Origin: Sambucus nigra
Taxonomy: Eukaryota; Streptophyta; Magnoliopsida; Dipsacales; Adoxaceae
Direction: 5' to 3'
Assembly: GCA_949130495.1 (NCBI GenBank)
Contig: OX422220.1
Span: 11,014,633-11,078,632, forward strand
Length of the DNA stretch: 64,000 nucleotides
Both the position numbers and the translations under genes were made by a program. How positions within the stretch are numbered: position 1 is the first letter of the stretch; each line of letters starts with the position of its first letter. The notes below the pieces were generated by a model. It saw nothing but the letters and a program-made list of their open reading frames with translations. It made no database searches and was not told the origin of the DNA. Of the stretch, positions 43,339 to 57,040 are shown one piece after another.

Positions 43339-45586
43339 TGTCACACCCCGCTTTAATTAAGTTAAAAGCATCCATATAATGCATAAAATTCCCTTCTATA
43401 CTAATTTAATTGTAATCTCTTCAAAAATAAGACATGATATTTTTTTCTCCAAAGGCATGTTTATATGAAAACATAACTACCTTTTAATATAACTTAATAA
43501 ATACAAAACAAGAACATCATTACATTTACATATAACTTATGAAGTACAAAATAAATTTACATAAAATAGTTTTATAGTTTAATATTTACAAAAATTTTGT
43601 TGATATTCAACTCATGTTACATATCCTTCACTCTCCCATTTTAAAGTCATAATTTGGAAGTGAACTCCAAATGATAGGCACACCTAAACAAAACATTATA
43701 GGAGTGTAAGATGTAAAATCTTAGTGAATGACCTTATACACACACACCACACATATAATAAGGTTAAATAAACATTTTAAATCATATAACACAAGTAGGA
43801 ATTGTGGACTCTCGCAAGCCTGGACCCACCACAGTCCAATTAACCCACCTCGTTTTATAGGGACCACCACATCCCTTTTTTTTGTCTCGAGTACAAAAAA
43901 CGAGACCACCACATCCGTAGAACCCACCACAGTCCTCATAATCATATAACTTCAATCAACATTTTTAATCATAGGCATATGGACCATAAACACAACATCT
44001 TTACAAAACCATCTCAACACAGGTATTTAACTATACATTTCCATGTAAAAGTGTAGGAATTCACACTTCATATGGAAGGTTACTCACCTCACAGTAAGTT
44101 ATTAGAGTAGTATGAAATCTATTTCTTTTGTATGGTAGTATTAGCCACTTCCCCACCTATCAATTCAATATCATTAGTGTCACATTAGTTGGTCAATCTG
44201 AAATAACTGAAAAAGAATTAGATATTATTGTTTACATTTCTGTAAAATCCATGTAATTAGGTTCTAACTAAATTTACGAAATAAAATTATCAATTTTCTA
44301 AAGAGTTTTATGTCCATTTTATTACAACATTTTTCAAGTTTTTTCTATAGAAAAATAGCAACAAAGTTTCAATTTTAAAACAACACTAAGAAAAAACCAA
44401 ATGGCATTTTATGTTGATCTTAGAATATTGTATCCTCATATATGTTATCCAATATCTACGACTGGAATAAATTTATTTGAGTAATTATCCAATGAGTTAT
44501 GCCACTTTGAAAAAAACTATGTCCAAAATACAACATTTAAGTATAACATAACACAAATAAGCATACGCAATCTCTACTTTGAGTTTTAATTCATGAAAAC
44601 AAATACCTAACACATGTAAAAATATACACACATCACATATACAAATCTCATAAAATAAAACTCTGACAAGATGATGATTTAACTCTAGAATTTTCAAGTT
44701 TATTTTTATCCTCGTATCATAATTTCTCAACTATAGTGTTAAACATTTCTTCTCTCCCTCAATACGCATAAAGGGCTACATTTAAATCTTTTCCAAATTA
44801 GAAATAAAATAAATAAATTATAGAACACATTCATATCACCAACTTTAACAAAAATATAATTACCTTATAAGAACTCCTTGATTTATGATAAATTTTCTAA
44901 GAAAGCATTCCTTAACTCCTATTTTCTCTCTCCCTAAGATTATTCTTCCAAACCTTATGCTATGTAATGAAGAATATGATAAAGGTACACTTTCTAACCA
45001 ACCAAAACATGGTCATGTGATCATATTTAGTGCGTTGGTGTATGATAAGATGAAAGAAAGGTCCAATCAAAATATTTCAACTTATGAAAGATTTGTCCCA
45101 TGTTCATAAATCAACTATAGCTTACTATTTCGGTGTCCAATTAAACTCCCATTTATGGCCAGTCATAGATAAATTAAAGATGTTCAACTTTTATATTTAA
45201 TATTTTTTACACTCATAACTTTTAGTATTCTTAAACAGGGCTCAAATAGGAATGTAACAAACTGCCTAAAATTTTAAAACTTAAATATTTGGCAACCGAA
45301 CTTCGCCAAATTCTCACCAACACCATGATTTACATTTATAAGCACAAAAATGTATCCAAAATATAATTTATAATGAATTTAACAACATAACTAATAATAT
45401 TATCCGAAGATGTTATCACTAATCATAAGCTCAATTAGAATCTAATCCAACCAACATATATGTCACGTGAGTATGCACTCTTTAAACATGATAATTAAAA
45501 TGTTTAATACCAATCATAAACTTATCAATTATAATTTATACTTAATAATTCAACTAACATTCCTAAACATGTTTTAGGAAATTATA
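43339..45586 (-). repeat. 3' LTR of element E (left copy)
   Basis: About 2.25 kb, homologous to 54901-57040 (shared TCACACC, CACACATATA/AACTTAATAA blocks, and CATTCCTAAACATGTTTTAGG at the inner end). It lacks the AATCGATT minirepeat of the other chromovirus LTRs. Short ORFs within it are not genes. Confidence 0.85.
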
Positions 45587-45619
45587 ATTTTATTCCTCCT
45601 ACAAAATTATGACCTCGAA

Positions 45620-47111
45620 ATTTAACGTATAAGAAACTTACCAAATCAATGAGGATATTTCTTTTTCATATTATCCTCTCCTTCCCAGGTGACCTCCTCC
45701 ACATTACCTTAACTAATGAAATGGTTTTATTATGTAACATTTTATCCTTTCGGTTTAAAATAGTAATTGGTTCTTCCATGTTAGACAAGTCATCTTAAAG
45801 CTCGATTGGTTGTGAAATCAAGACATGTGAACCATCTGATACGTACTGACGCCACATTGATATATGAAAAATGTCATGTATCAAAGACAATTTTGGTGGT
45901 AATGCCAGCTTATAAGCCACAGCTCCAACTCATTTCACTATCTCATAAGGGCCAATGTATCTAGGACTTAATTTTTTCTTCTTCCCAAATCTCATACCCC
46001 CCCCCCCCCCCCCCCCAAGGTGAGACTCGTAGGAATACTCGATCACCATCCTCCAATTTGAATTCTAACCTTTGGCTTTCTACATAGCTTTTTTGTTTAC
46101 TTTGCACCACCTTTAAGTGATTATGACTAAGCATTATCTTCTGAGTAGTCTGATGCACAGTTTTTGGCCCAAGTAGTTTTTGTTCCCCTACTTCAGTTAA
46201 ACATATTGGAGTTATACACTTTCTACCATACCAAACTTTATAAGGAGCCATCTGAATACTAGAATGATAACAACTATTATAAGCAAACTCTATTACTAAC
46301 AAGTTCTCATATCAACTGCCTTTGAACTCTAATATACAAATTCGTAACATGTATTCGAGTGTCTTGATCATTCTTTTTGATTAACCACCAGTCTGAGGAT
46401 GAAAAGTTGTACTAAATTTGAATTTTGTCCCTAAAGGTTGTTGCAATTTAGGCCATAAAAAAAAGAAAACTTAGGATCTTGGTTAGAAATAATAGGAACA
46501 TGTTCGCCATTCAATCTAATTATCTCATCCACATATATTTTGGCATATCTATTCATGGAGTGAGTAATTTTAAAAGTAAGAAAATATGTAGACTTACTTA
46601 ATATATCAGACAACGCTGATACATTCAAACTCTCATTATGATTTTAGTAAACCTATAATCAAATATGTGGTAACATATCCCCATTTCCATGCTCCATCTT
46701 CACTTGTTAGTAAACTAGGCATCTAGCAAAAAAATCCTCATTTTCTAGTTTTATTCCCAGACACTAATAACATTATTTCCAAAGTTTCGTGCTACCTAGA
46801 TGCATAACATATAAAGAAAAATGGGTTTCCTCTAAAATTATTCTAGTTAAATAAGGAACATTATGTACACATAAACGATTATCATACATAATGATGACAT
46901 CATCACGAATAGAAAATTCATTTGGTTTATACTTTTTCATATTGTCTCTAACTTTCTCTAATTTTGTATTTCGTGCATGTGATTGTCGTATCCAGTTTAT
47001 CAACATAGGTCTAATATTTAAATGTGGTACTATTCCGCAAGAATCATTTAAATTTAATTCTACTCTCATCAAAGCTACCTCTCTCAACACGTCAAATCGA
47101 ATACAATACAT
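45620..47111 (-). pseudogene. Integrase and chromodomain remnant of element E
   Basis: 47111-46773 has the zinc-finger region. 46628-46431 has the linker and the second catalytic site, which reads I-S-N-Q-D-P-K-F where V-S-D-R-D-P-R-F is expected, so the catalytic Asp is Asn. 46302-45961 has F-A-Y-N-S-C-Y-H-S-S-I, G-P-K-T-V and Q-K-S-Y, then a run of Gly codons from a 20-base C homopolymer on + (45997-46016). A chromodomain end (V-E-E-V-T-W-E-G-E-D-N-M) is readable at about 45695-45645. Confidence 0.8.
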
Positions 47112-47612
47112 ACAAGATACTCCCCCTAGAGACTTTCAAATCATCCGCAAAAATATTAGCCTTTCTCGGATGCTGATGTATTGAAAAATCATAATCTTTT
47201 ATACGTTCCATCCACCTCTCTTGCCTAAAGTTCAAGTCTTTCGCTAAAAATAAGTATTTTAAACTTCGATGGTTAGTAAAAATTTCACAACTAACAATAT
47301 ATAAGTAATGCCTCCAAATCTTTAGTGCAAAAACTATTAAGATGTACTCAAGATCATGTGTAGGGTAGTTGTCTTCATGTATCATTAATTATAGAGAAGC
47401 AAAAGAAATTACCTTTCCGTACCGCACTTATACAAAACCAAATCCTTGATATGAGGAATCACTATATATGACTAAACCATCTATACCTGTTGGAATAGTC
47501 AATACTGGAGTTGATGTCAACTTATGCTTTAAATTTTCAAAGATTTTCTCACAATCATCATTCCACACAAACCTATTTTCCTTTCTAGTAAGCTTAGTCA
47601 ATGAAAATAAAA
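47092..47612 (-). pseudogene. RNase H and end of reverse transcriptase of element E
   Basis: 47667-47428 has F-V-W-N-D-D-C-E-K-I-F-E-N-L-K and V-I-Y-S-D-S-S-Y-Q-G-F-G, where the first RNase H Asp is present. 47385-47092 has T-H-D-L-E and [11 protein letters not shown]. The frame is cut at 47621 by the MULE insertion and resumes at 49007. Confidence 0.8.
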
Positions 47613-47621
47613 TAAAATAAA

Positions 47622-48997
47622 GAGTTATTTTGAGTTCCCCCCCGACCCCATCCACTTTTTTGACCAATTCTTCAATGCACCCTCATTTACAAAAAAAAAA
47701 TTGCGATACACCCCCATTTTGTTAACTTTCCATCCAAACCGGTAGTACTATTTACATTTTATGTTTTCCTCCCACTTTTTCGACCATTTTTGCAAAAGAC
47801 CCCCATTTAAAAAAAAAATCATTTCAACTCCAAATTAATAGCAGTTTAATTTTATATATATAAAGAAAATTCACCCAAAAACGTGTAAAAATTCCAAACC
47901 GTTCCAGAAAAATCGAAAAAAGTCCAAAAAATAAAAAATAAAAAATTTCTAATTGACATCTATTAAAAAGTCAAAATATTATAAATTCACATAAGTAAAA
48001 TATTTCAAAATACATGTTCATTATAAAAAGATGTTTTTCAATAAAATAGCCATCTCGATATTAAAAAATGTTTTTTTATTATAGTTTCACATTAATAAAC
48101 TGTACCCATTTCTTTTCTTTTTTTTTATAGAAAACAGTTAAAAAATTAAATATAAATAGAGTTTGCTTTTATAACAAACATACATTTTTAATATCAAAAA
48201 GTCAAAAATAGAATAAAACAATATTCGTGACTTTAAAAAAATAGTTTCTTATAAAGAAACACTATTTTTATCAAAAAATAGTTTTTTTCTTGATGAAAGA
48301 ATCTATTTTTTATACCGCGTTAAGCATTTTATGAAAATGTAAAATTGTTTGTTAAACTAATAAATAAAGTATAGATTTTATTAAATAGCACAAATTTGTT
48401 TTTTAATTAAAAAAAGTCTAATAATGTAAAGTTGTTTGCAATTAAAATATTGTTTTTATATAAAAACAGTTTCCCAAGGAAAGCATTCTTTTAGTAAAAA
48501 AAAAGAATTTTTTTAAATAGAAAAATAGTATTTTTTTTAATAAAAATGTATAAAAACAGTTTTTATTTAAAACAACAGCTTTTAAAATAGTCAAAACGTT
48601 GTTTTCTAAATAATTGTCTTTTGAAAGTTATACTCTTCTGACTTTTTAATAGATGTCCATTAAAATTTTGCCTTTTATTTTATTCGAATTTTTTTATTTT
48701 TAAGACTTTTTTCGATTATTTTGAAAAAGGTTCGAATTTTTTAAACATAGTCCACTGAAGTTTCTTTATATAAAAATAAAGAAATTGGACTGTTAATAGT
48801 TTGAGGTTGAAATGACTTTTTTTAAATGGGGGTCTTTCGCAAAATTGGTCATAAAATTGGGGAAAACAGAAAATGTAAATAGTACTAATGGTTTGGATGG
48901 AAAGTTAAGATAATGGAGGTGTATTGCAATTTTTTAAGAAAGTGGGGGTGTACTGCAAAACTGGTCACAAAAGCGGAGGGAAAATTCAAAATAACCC
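47622..48997. mobile_element. MULE-like element with long terminal inverted repeats (1376 bp)
   Basis: The left end is GAGTTATTTTGAGTT. The right end, reverse-complemented, is GGGTTATTTTGAATT. The inverted repeats extend at least 250 bp (shared TACACCCCCA, AACTTTCCATCCAAACC, AGTACTATTTACATTTT and GACCCCCATTTAAAAAAA). Flanks TAAAATAAA (47613-47621) and TAAAAGAAA (48998-49006) are a 9-bp target duplication with one mismatch. No transposase ORF. The reverse transcriptase of element E reads through when the element is removed (G-Y-Y-K-R-F on one side, S-L-T-K-L-T on the other). Confidence 0.88.
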
Positions 48998-49006
48998 TAA
49001 AAGAAA

Positions 49007-50330
49007 ACACAATATAAATCTCTTGTAATAACCAATCAATCCCAAAAAACTATGTACCTCTGTCACACTGGTTGGCCTTTCCCAATTCATTACTACTTCC
49101 ACCTTCTTAGGATCAACCAAAATGCCATCAACAGAAATAACATGGTCCAAAAATACTACCATGTCTAAACAAAATGCACATTTAGTAAATTTAGCATATA
49201 ACTGCTTCTCTTACAAGGTCAATAAATAACATACGGATGATGTTCATATTCCTTTCTACTATAAAAATACATCAGAATATCACCAATGAAGACAATAACA
49301 AAAGAATCCATGTATGGATGAAATATGCGGTTCATCAAGTCCATGAATATGACTAGTGTATTTGTTTACCCAAATGGCATGATAAGAAATTCATAACAGC
49401 CATACCTAGAACGAAAAGAAGTTTTATAAATGTCGCAGTCGCTTACTTTCAAGTGATGATATCTGGATCTAAGATCATTCTTCGAAAATACTGTGGCTCA
49501 TTACAATTGATCAAACAAATCATTAATGCGGGGTAGTTTGTATTCATTACGGATCTTCACCTTATTCAACTAATGGTAATCAATGCTCAGTCTTAGGGAT
49601 ACATCTTTCTTCTTCACAAACGATACTGAGGCTCCCCTCGGTGATACACTAGACCGTATAAAACAACGGTCTAATAGATCTTATAACTTTACTTTTAGCT
49701 TTTTTAATTCTTCAGATGTCATACGATATAGTGCAATAGATATTGGTGTGGTGCTTGGTATGGACTCAATAAAAAATTCTACATTAAGGTTTGATGCTAA
49801 CCATAAAAGTTCCTCTAGAAATACATCTTCAAACTCATTAACCACTGGTATATCTGTTAGTTTTTTAGCCTCTTGCCGTGTGTCCTCCACATGATTAAGA
49901 TAATCCTGACATCATTTCTTCAGCAGTTTATATGATTTTATAGAAGAAATCAAACATGTTGGAATGACATTTTAGTCCCCCATAAATTTATGGTTCAACT
50001 GGTAATTGAAATACTACCTCCTTTCTAAAATGGTCTATACATACATCATAATAGGCCAATCAATCTAACCAATGACTCCTTTTCACCTACTCGTACCACG
50101 AACTCCCTATACACCGTATCAATAAAAACCTGTTCCCTACTGGAATAACAATAGCTAAACCAGAATCTAATAATGATAATGGTTTATTAACTTGAAACAT
50201 GTAAATTAAAGACATGAAGGAATGTGTTGATCCAAGATCTATCAACTTCTAAGCATCTTTATCAGAAATGGGAAGTGTACCTATCAACACATTAAGTGTA
50301 GATTGTGTTAGTGAAAAAACCATGACATAA
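49007..50330 (-). pseudogene. Reverse transcriptase and protease of element E (broken)
   Basis: 49890-49681 has D-V-F-L-E-E-L, I-E-S-I-P-S-T-T-P-I and Y-R-M-T-S-E-E-L, the start of reverse transcriptase. At 49250-49010 are F-L-D-H-V-I-S-V-D-G-I, D-P-K-K-V-E-V-V-M-N-W and S-F-L-G-L-I-G-Y-Y-K-R-F. Between them the catalytic block is scrambled by stops. Upstream, near 50240, the protease motif reads L-I-D-L-G-S-T-H-S-F, with Leu for Ser after the Asp. Confidence 0.75.
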
Positions 50331-50338
50331 CCTTGGAA

Positions 50339-50956
50339 TTAAGTTATACCCCCTCCACCTACCCTGTGTACATTCTGTGTATAACTCCTACCTCTCACCG
50401 TCACACTCCCAACTAATGTTATATCTCCCATTACTGGATAATTCTTTCTTATGTGCCCTAGTTGATGAAAATGGAAACATAAAGGTGTCGTCTTAGTTAT
50501 TGTACACTCCCGAGAGATATGACCTTCACCACCAAACCTATAACTAACAATGGGCCTCGATCCCAACATAAATGCATTTTCTGACTGACTTGTCCCATTC
50601 CTTCCACCTCGGGTCTGAAATCTTCTATGTGCACTTATGGTATTTTTAAATCCTTGACCTTTAGGTCACCCTCGTTCTACATTCTGAAATAAGGTTCTTA
50701 TCCCCCATCAATGTGATTCTGTAACATCATGTCTATATTTTTTTGAATGTTCAACTTTCATTTCCATATTTGACTTTTCTGACACCATAACTCTATCCAC
50801 AAAGTCCACATAATCCGTTGCCTTCATATTAGCAACCATAGTTTTCATATCTACATCCATTCTAGTTTGAAACAGGGTACATTTAATTTCTTCTGTCCTC
50901 ACAAAATCAGGTGCAAATCTAGATAAATATATGAATAAAGTTTCATACTCGGCCAT
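50339..50956 (-). pseudogene. gag: gag of element E, C-terminal part
   Basis: 50956-50708 has M-A-E-Y-E-T-L-F-I-Y-L-S-R-F-A, the conserved gag helix, then Y-V-D-F-V-D-R. 50569-50339 has degenerate zinc-knuckle remnants (C-F-H-F-H-Q-L-G-H-I-R-K-N-Y). The N-terminal part continues beyond the inserted solo LTR at 54190. Confidence 0.75.
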
Positions 50957-50961
50957 TGTTC

Positions 50962-52355
50962 TGTGACACCCCGTCTAATAAAATACCGGGTGATCAATCA
51001 TATACCAAATTAAAAAATGTATCTCACATGGTTCATTCTCAGCATCACTGTCAAAAACCAATATATTACAACCTATTAGGCCTGGTGTCAAAGTTTTAAT
51101 TAACTAATCTTATTCACCAAACCAACCATAAGGAAAACAATCACAATAGTTTATATACACAAAACTAAAATGAAATTAGATAACCGAACTCTCGGTACTA
51201 CATAATATACAACCAAATCGAAGTTCCGCAAACTAAAATGTGGTTAAAGAATAAATGAATACAGTTGGTCCATCGACCCGGATATTACTACAATACCTCC
51301 TATCCAGATCACAAGGATAGAGGCGTCTAAATAAACATGCTTTTATTCACAACTGATGCAACAACGTCTGACTCGAAAGAATCATCATTTAGGCTTCCCT
51401 GTGTCTGGACACCTACAATATATACATACATAGCAAGAGAGAGGGAAAATAGAGAAACGCGTCAGAGCCCGAGGTTTGAAAATATTTAACAAGTGCATCA
51501 AATGCTATATTTCTTAAAATATGAAATCTCTTATATTTAAACTGGTATCGCACTCCCATGAGATACACCTCACCCATCCTCTAATAGTGCACACCTATCG
51601 TATAGATATTTAAACAACCTAGTTAAGTTACCCTGCCTAAATAATCTCTTTCACCCATCCTCTGAATTCTCATAACTATCACTTACCCGACATGATATTA
51701 TATAAGTTATACCGTAAGCTAACACATAAGCTTTAATTGATATAATCACCGATTAGATATATATATAGTTCTCATTTATATATATACCATTAATATTCCA
51801 AAACTTTCACTAGTTTAAAATACCATTTTCACTTTAGTATATAAAATCCCGTATATATATAATTCTCACTTTAATATACGAATCACAGTTTAAATCTGGA
51901 TAAAATCTCCTGAAAAGAGAATAAAATCTTATTCATCTTACACTTTACACAAATCTAAATTATATGATTTCACATCTTCATATACGTGCAACATACTATA
52001 AGCAACAAGTATATTTATACCTATATCACAACCATAAGTATAATAACAATCCCACCGAGCTATAACTCAAGGATGCAGTCTCAAAGTGCTATCATCATCC
52101 GGGTATACAAAAATGAACCCTAGTACCAAGTCTAACTCACTCAAGATCATGGTAAAAATACTAAACGGTGGAGGCGATCATAGTCCCTCCTAAAAGTGGA
52201 ATCATTATCGCACCCATATGAGGTACGATATGACCTGGGGACTATACTCTCCTTGCTCCTCAAGCTAGGGGATTCACCCACATCGTGCAACCTACCTGGA
52301 TAGCACTAGAATACATAAATATATCATTCACATACCGATATATTTATAACCAAAT

Positions 52356-52400
<45 letters not shown>

Positions 52401-54184
52401 TGTCACAACACCCGTATATATAATATATATCACTTCTCAATATACTCTGGCTATAATTGTCAAACTCTCATAGCGATAGCCAAAATCCCGAATGTTCCCA
52501 TTCGTACTAGTATATAAGTATTCACACACTTAAAATACTAAACCTATAAGTATTCTCTTACTTAAGATTTAACTCGCACCTTAATCACTGTTAAGGATTT
52601 TATATAAACCCGAATATACCGATTCATAATAATTAAATAAGTATACATGCAACTTATTTTAATTCCATAGGTATCGCATCACCTATAATAATAGTCGTCA
52701 ATAAAGACATACCGGATAGTAACTTAATCCTCTCCATCCCATATCGTAAATTCCATCCTACTCACATCCTAGGATTCACACAAATGTAATCGACCCATAT
52801 TTATTCTCTACGCATAAATATATAAACACACTTGTCAAAGCCTTCCCTCGAATGTCACTCGTCCTAAACATTCCTTAAGTCCATACCCTGGATTACACAC
52901 TCGACTAATCCAAGGTTCTCTCTTTCAATCCAAGGTTTACTCTCCCTCAATTCCATTTTCTAGCAGTCCTAATATCACATCTAGAATCCCCTACGATAAT
53001 CTCCAATTTATGATTTAACTCCCCTTACACTTGAGGAAGAAAATTCCGCATTCCTGATGATGCGAATCGATTTGGTCTAAATCCGAATCGATTCAAACAG
53101 GATCAGTACTCAGGTCTTCAGGTGAGAAATGATTCGACTTGAGACAGTCCTACATGTATTCCAAGGTGAATCGATTCGTCCCAAATTTGAATTGATTCGC
53201 CCCAACAGGGGTTGACAGTTCGGACGATTTCTCCATCTCCAAAATCCCATAAATTCATCCCAACCTCCATTGTTGTGGTTTCTAATCCCAACCAACAACA
53301 ATATAATCATCCAAACACTGATTTATAACTAACACATCAATTATTTTATGGGATAAAATAATTTCTCTATGATTAAAACCCTAAAACCATTTAAGCTCTC
53401 ATTTCATGTTTCATCCCATTTCTAACCATATATACACACCATTAACATGGGTTTAACACTAGAATTCATAAAGTGTTAACAACACATCAATTTATGAACT
53501 CAAAATCAAATTTCCCAAATTTATTTCAAGGGTTTCAACCCAAAAATCATATAGTTTACCAACTATAATATGATCTACACACACTCAATTGAATAAAGCA
53601 AGTAAACGCTTACCTCGTCGATAAAATTCGATGACCTCGAGTTGAAGCCCGCAGAGTTTGGACCGGAATATCCTTTCTCTTCTCCCTTTTCCTTCTTCTT
53701 TTCTCTCTTTTCTTTCTTCTCTTTCCATCTTTCTCGTGCCGTATAAGAGAGAAAAGGAGTTTATCTCCTTATTATACCCAAAAATGACTCGTTTACTCAA
53801 TTGCATGTTCCTACTAGTCTAAAAGTTCCCAGAACCCAAATGCTACCCTCGTGTATTCTATTCTGACTAACTCGACATTATGAAACCAAACACGTGATCG
53901 AAATCTCCATCCGAGTCACTTAACTAAAATTCACTAATCGGACCCAACATTAATCTCAACACGCATTTTCTCCAACGTGCAATATTTCCCGTTGCTGTAC
54001 CCAATTGCGACATAACATAAAAATATTTCGACTCATTTACTTAATCCAAAAAGAAAATATAACACACATCGGTAATAATCTAACACTAATTAATTCCAAA
54101 ATTACTATTCACAGTAATTCCTCTAATTATCAAATTACACCCACTTATGTAATTTAAATATCCATGAAAGTATGTGATATTACC
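50962..54184 (-). mobile_element. Solo LTR of a chromovirus (element F), 3223 bp
   Basis: It starts TGTGACACCCCG and ends GATATTACC (CA expected). The exact target duplication TGTTC flanks it at 50957-50961 and 54185-54189. The start and overall style resemble the LTR of element B. It interrupts gag of element E, which reads on at both sides. It contains a (TA)n microsatellite (52360-52400) and the 21-bp palindromic minirepeat at 53062-53200. Confidence 0.92.
53062..53200. repeat. 21-bp palindromic minirepeat in solo LTR F (two pairs)
   Basis: GCGAATCGATTTGG and CCGAATCGATTCAA are 21 bp apart (53062, 53083). GTGAATCGATTCG and TTGAATTGATTCG are again 21 bp apart (53166, 53187). A weaker core lies near 53128. 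Confidence 0.85.
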
Positions 54185-54189
54185 TGTTC

Positions 54190-54880
54190 CATTCCCCTAT
54201 TTTAACATGATAAACTATTATCCTGTCTACTTCCTATAAAGCATTGGAAAATGTTTTTCAAAGAAAACATTCACAAACTTCTCCTAATTAATTAGTGGAG
54301 AAATTTCTAGCAGCACTCCCCCAATTATAGTAAGTAACCTTTATGTAGCATCCCACTATAACTTTGCATCATCTTCTGACCTAAAGGTTGCCAATAAAGC
54401 CTTTTGGTGATCTTAAACTTCGATCACTTTTAATATTGTTTCCAGCTTTCTAATCCACCATTCTTCCACTCATGGATTGGTCGTCCTAGGAAATGCTAGA
54501 GGATTTAACTTCATGAATCTCTCATGTAATTTATACCTTTCTCCACTATATGCTCCACCTCTCACTTGTTCCACTAGTTTTGACCCTACATATAATATTC
54601 TTCCCTTGTCATCTATAGGTTGTTGTTTCACTTCTGGTTACTTCACTTCAACAAGTCTTTTTCCCTCCTGACTACAAAGAACAAGGGATTCCTCACCCTT
54701 TACTCTACCATGCTGCTCATTTGGATCCACCACTTACTGCACCATAAATAAATTAAACAAAAATACAATAGCACAATTTTTTAACATTAATATTATTAGT
54801 CAAAATCCCGACTCGTGAAAAACACAACCTATATTATCCATTGTCAATCTAGACCCTAACACCATGTCCAAAACCTAGTA
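54190..54880 (-). pseudogene. gag: gag of element E, N-terminal part
   Basis: Strongly decayed. Minus-strand wording such as W-x-D-A-T, I-x-W-E-K-F and the approach to M-A-E-Y-E fits the gag domain upstream of 50956. Many stops; no useful ORF. Confidence 0.5.
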
Positions 54881-54885
54881 ACCAT

Positions 54886-54899
54886 GGTCTGATACCAAG
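54886..54899 (-). promoter_or_regulatory. Primer binding site of element E
   Basis: Minus strand ACTTGGTATCAGACC next to the 5' LTR. It matches TGGTATCAGAGC (initiator Met tRNA) except near the end. Confidence 0.8.
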
Positions 54900-54900
54900 T

Positions 54901-57040
54901 TATCACACCCTGCTTTAATTAAGTTAAAATCATCTTTATAATTCATATAAATTCACTTATAGAATAATTTAATTTTAATCTCTCGAAAAATAACACACGT
55001 TTTTTTCTTCACCAAAGGCATGTTTATATGAAAACATATTCACCTTTACATATAACATACTAAGTACAAAAAAAGAACACAATTACATTTACATATAACT
55101 TACAAAGTACAAAACAACTTTATAAAAACAAGTTTCTTAGTTTAATATTTATGATAAAGTTTGCGTATATTCATCCATTGTTACATATTCTTCACTCTCT
55201 CGTTTTAATGTTCCAACTTGGTAGTGAACTTCAAATGGTATGCATAGCTAAAATAAAATATTATAGGAGTGTAAGCTACAAAAGCTTAGTGAATGTCCTT
55301 ATACACACATCCTGTAGGACCCACCACAACCTATATAATTATATAACTTAACTTAACATTTTCAATCATATCCATATGGACAATAAACACAATATCTTTA
55401 CACAAGCATCTCAACATAAGTATTTACCTATATATTTCCATGTAAAAGTATAATTATCCACAATTTATAGAGTAGGTCACTGACCTTAAAGTAAGTAGTT
55501 AGAGTATTATGAAATCTACTTATTTAAACGGTAGTATTAGTCGATTCCCCACCTATCAATCCAACATTATTAGTATTTGAATACATAATAACATCAAATC
55601 CAGTCATGCATTACATTAGTTTATCAATCTGAAATAACTAGAAATGAATTAGATATTCTAGTTTACACTTGTATAATACCCTATGTATTAATTTTCTAAC
55701 ACAATTTACGGAATGAAATTCTGACTTTTCTAGAGAGAGTTATGTCCATTTTAATATAATTTTTGTCATGTTATTTCGACAGAAAAATAGAAATAAAGTG
55801 TCAAATTTAAATCAACACCTAGACAAAACGAAATGGTATAAATTGATAATCATAGAAATGCAATACTCATATATTTTATCCAAGATCTCCAACTGGAATA
55901 AATTAATTTTAGCAAGTATCCAATGAGTTATGACACTTGGAACACAACTAGGTAAAAAATAAAAGATTAGAGCATAACATAACACAATTAAGCATACGTA
56001 ATCTCTACTTTGAGTTTTAATTCATGGAAATAAATATTTAACACATGTAAACATATATAAACATTAAATACACAAATCTCATAAAATAAAACACTGACAA
56101 GATGGCAATTCAAATCTAGAATTTTCAAGTTTCATTTTTATCCTCCTAGCATAATTTCTCAATTATGGTGTTAAACATGCTCTTCTCTCTCTCTCTCTAT
56201 ATATATCTTTACGCACGATGAGCCTCTTTTAATTATTTTCCAATTTATAAATAGAAATATAAAGTTTTTAGAACTCATTCACTGGGCCAACTTAACAAAA
56301 ATTGTAATTACCTTATATGAACTCCTTGATTTATGGTAATTTTTAGAAAACCTTCCTTAACTCATATTTTCTCTCTCCTCAAGCTTATTTCTTCCAAACC
56401 TTATGCAATGTAATGAAGAAGATGATATAGATCTTCTTTATAACCATTTAGAACATGATCATGAGTTTATTTAGTCATATTGAGTGTGCTGGTGTATGAT
56501 TGGATGAAAGAAAAGTCCACTCAAAATATTTCAACTTATGGGATATTTGTCCCCTCTTCGTAAATCCATTATAACTTACTATTATGTAATCCGATTAAAC
56601 TCCCCTTTGTGAACACTAATGGATAACTTAAAGATGTACAACTTTAATATTTTTATTTCCAAAATCATATTTTCACTATGCCTAAATTGGGCTTAAATAT
56701 GAATGTAACAATTTGCCCAAAATTTCAAAACATAAACATTTGGCAATCAAAACTCACCAATTTCGCATCAACACCCTAGTTTACATTTATAAACATAACA
56801 ATGTATCCGAAATATACTTTATAATGCATTTAACCACATACGTAATCATATAATGTAAACATGTTGTCACTAATCATAATCTCAATTAGAATATAATGCA
56901 ACCAACATATATATCACGTAAGTATATTCTCTCTCTAAACATGATAATTAAAATATTTTATACCAATAATCAACATTATAAGTCATAACTTATACTTAAT
57001 CATTGAACTAACATTCCTAATCATGTTTTAGGGCATTACA
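54901..57040 (-). repeat. 5' LTR of element E (right copy)
   Basis: About 2.14 kb, homologous to 43339-45586. It begins TATCACACCCTGC (TG to TA) and ends GGGCATTACA. Confidence 0.85.

Larger units (their letters stand above)
43339..57040 (-). mobile_element. Tekay-like chromovirus (element E) nested in solo LTR D
   Basis: LTRs are at 43339-45586 and 54901-57040 (starts TGTCACACCCCGC and TATCACACCCTGC; right end GGGCATTACA). Minus-strand gag, protease, reverse transcriptase, RNase H, integrase and a chromodomain remnant lie between. A MULE (47622-48997) and a solo LTR (50962-54184) interrupt it. The flanks TTAAA and CAAAA match only partly, so the target duplication is uncertain. Confidence 0.87.

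Noticed and set aside
45961..46017. Poly-Gly protein segment as a real glycine-rich domain
   Set aside because: Caused by the C homopolymer in a decayed integrase frame.
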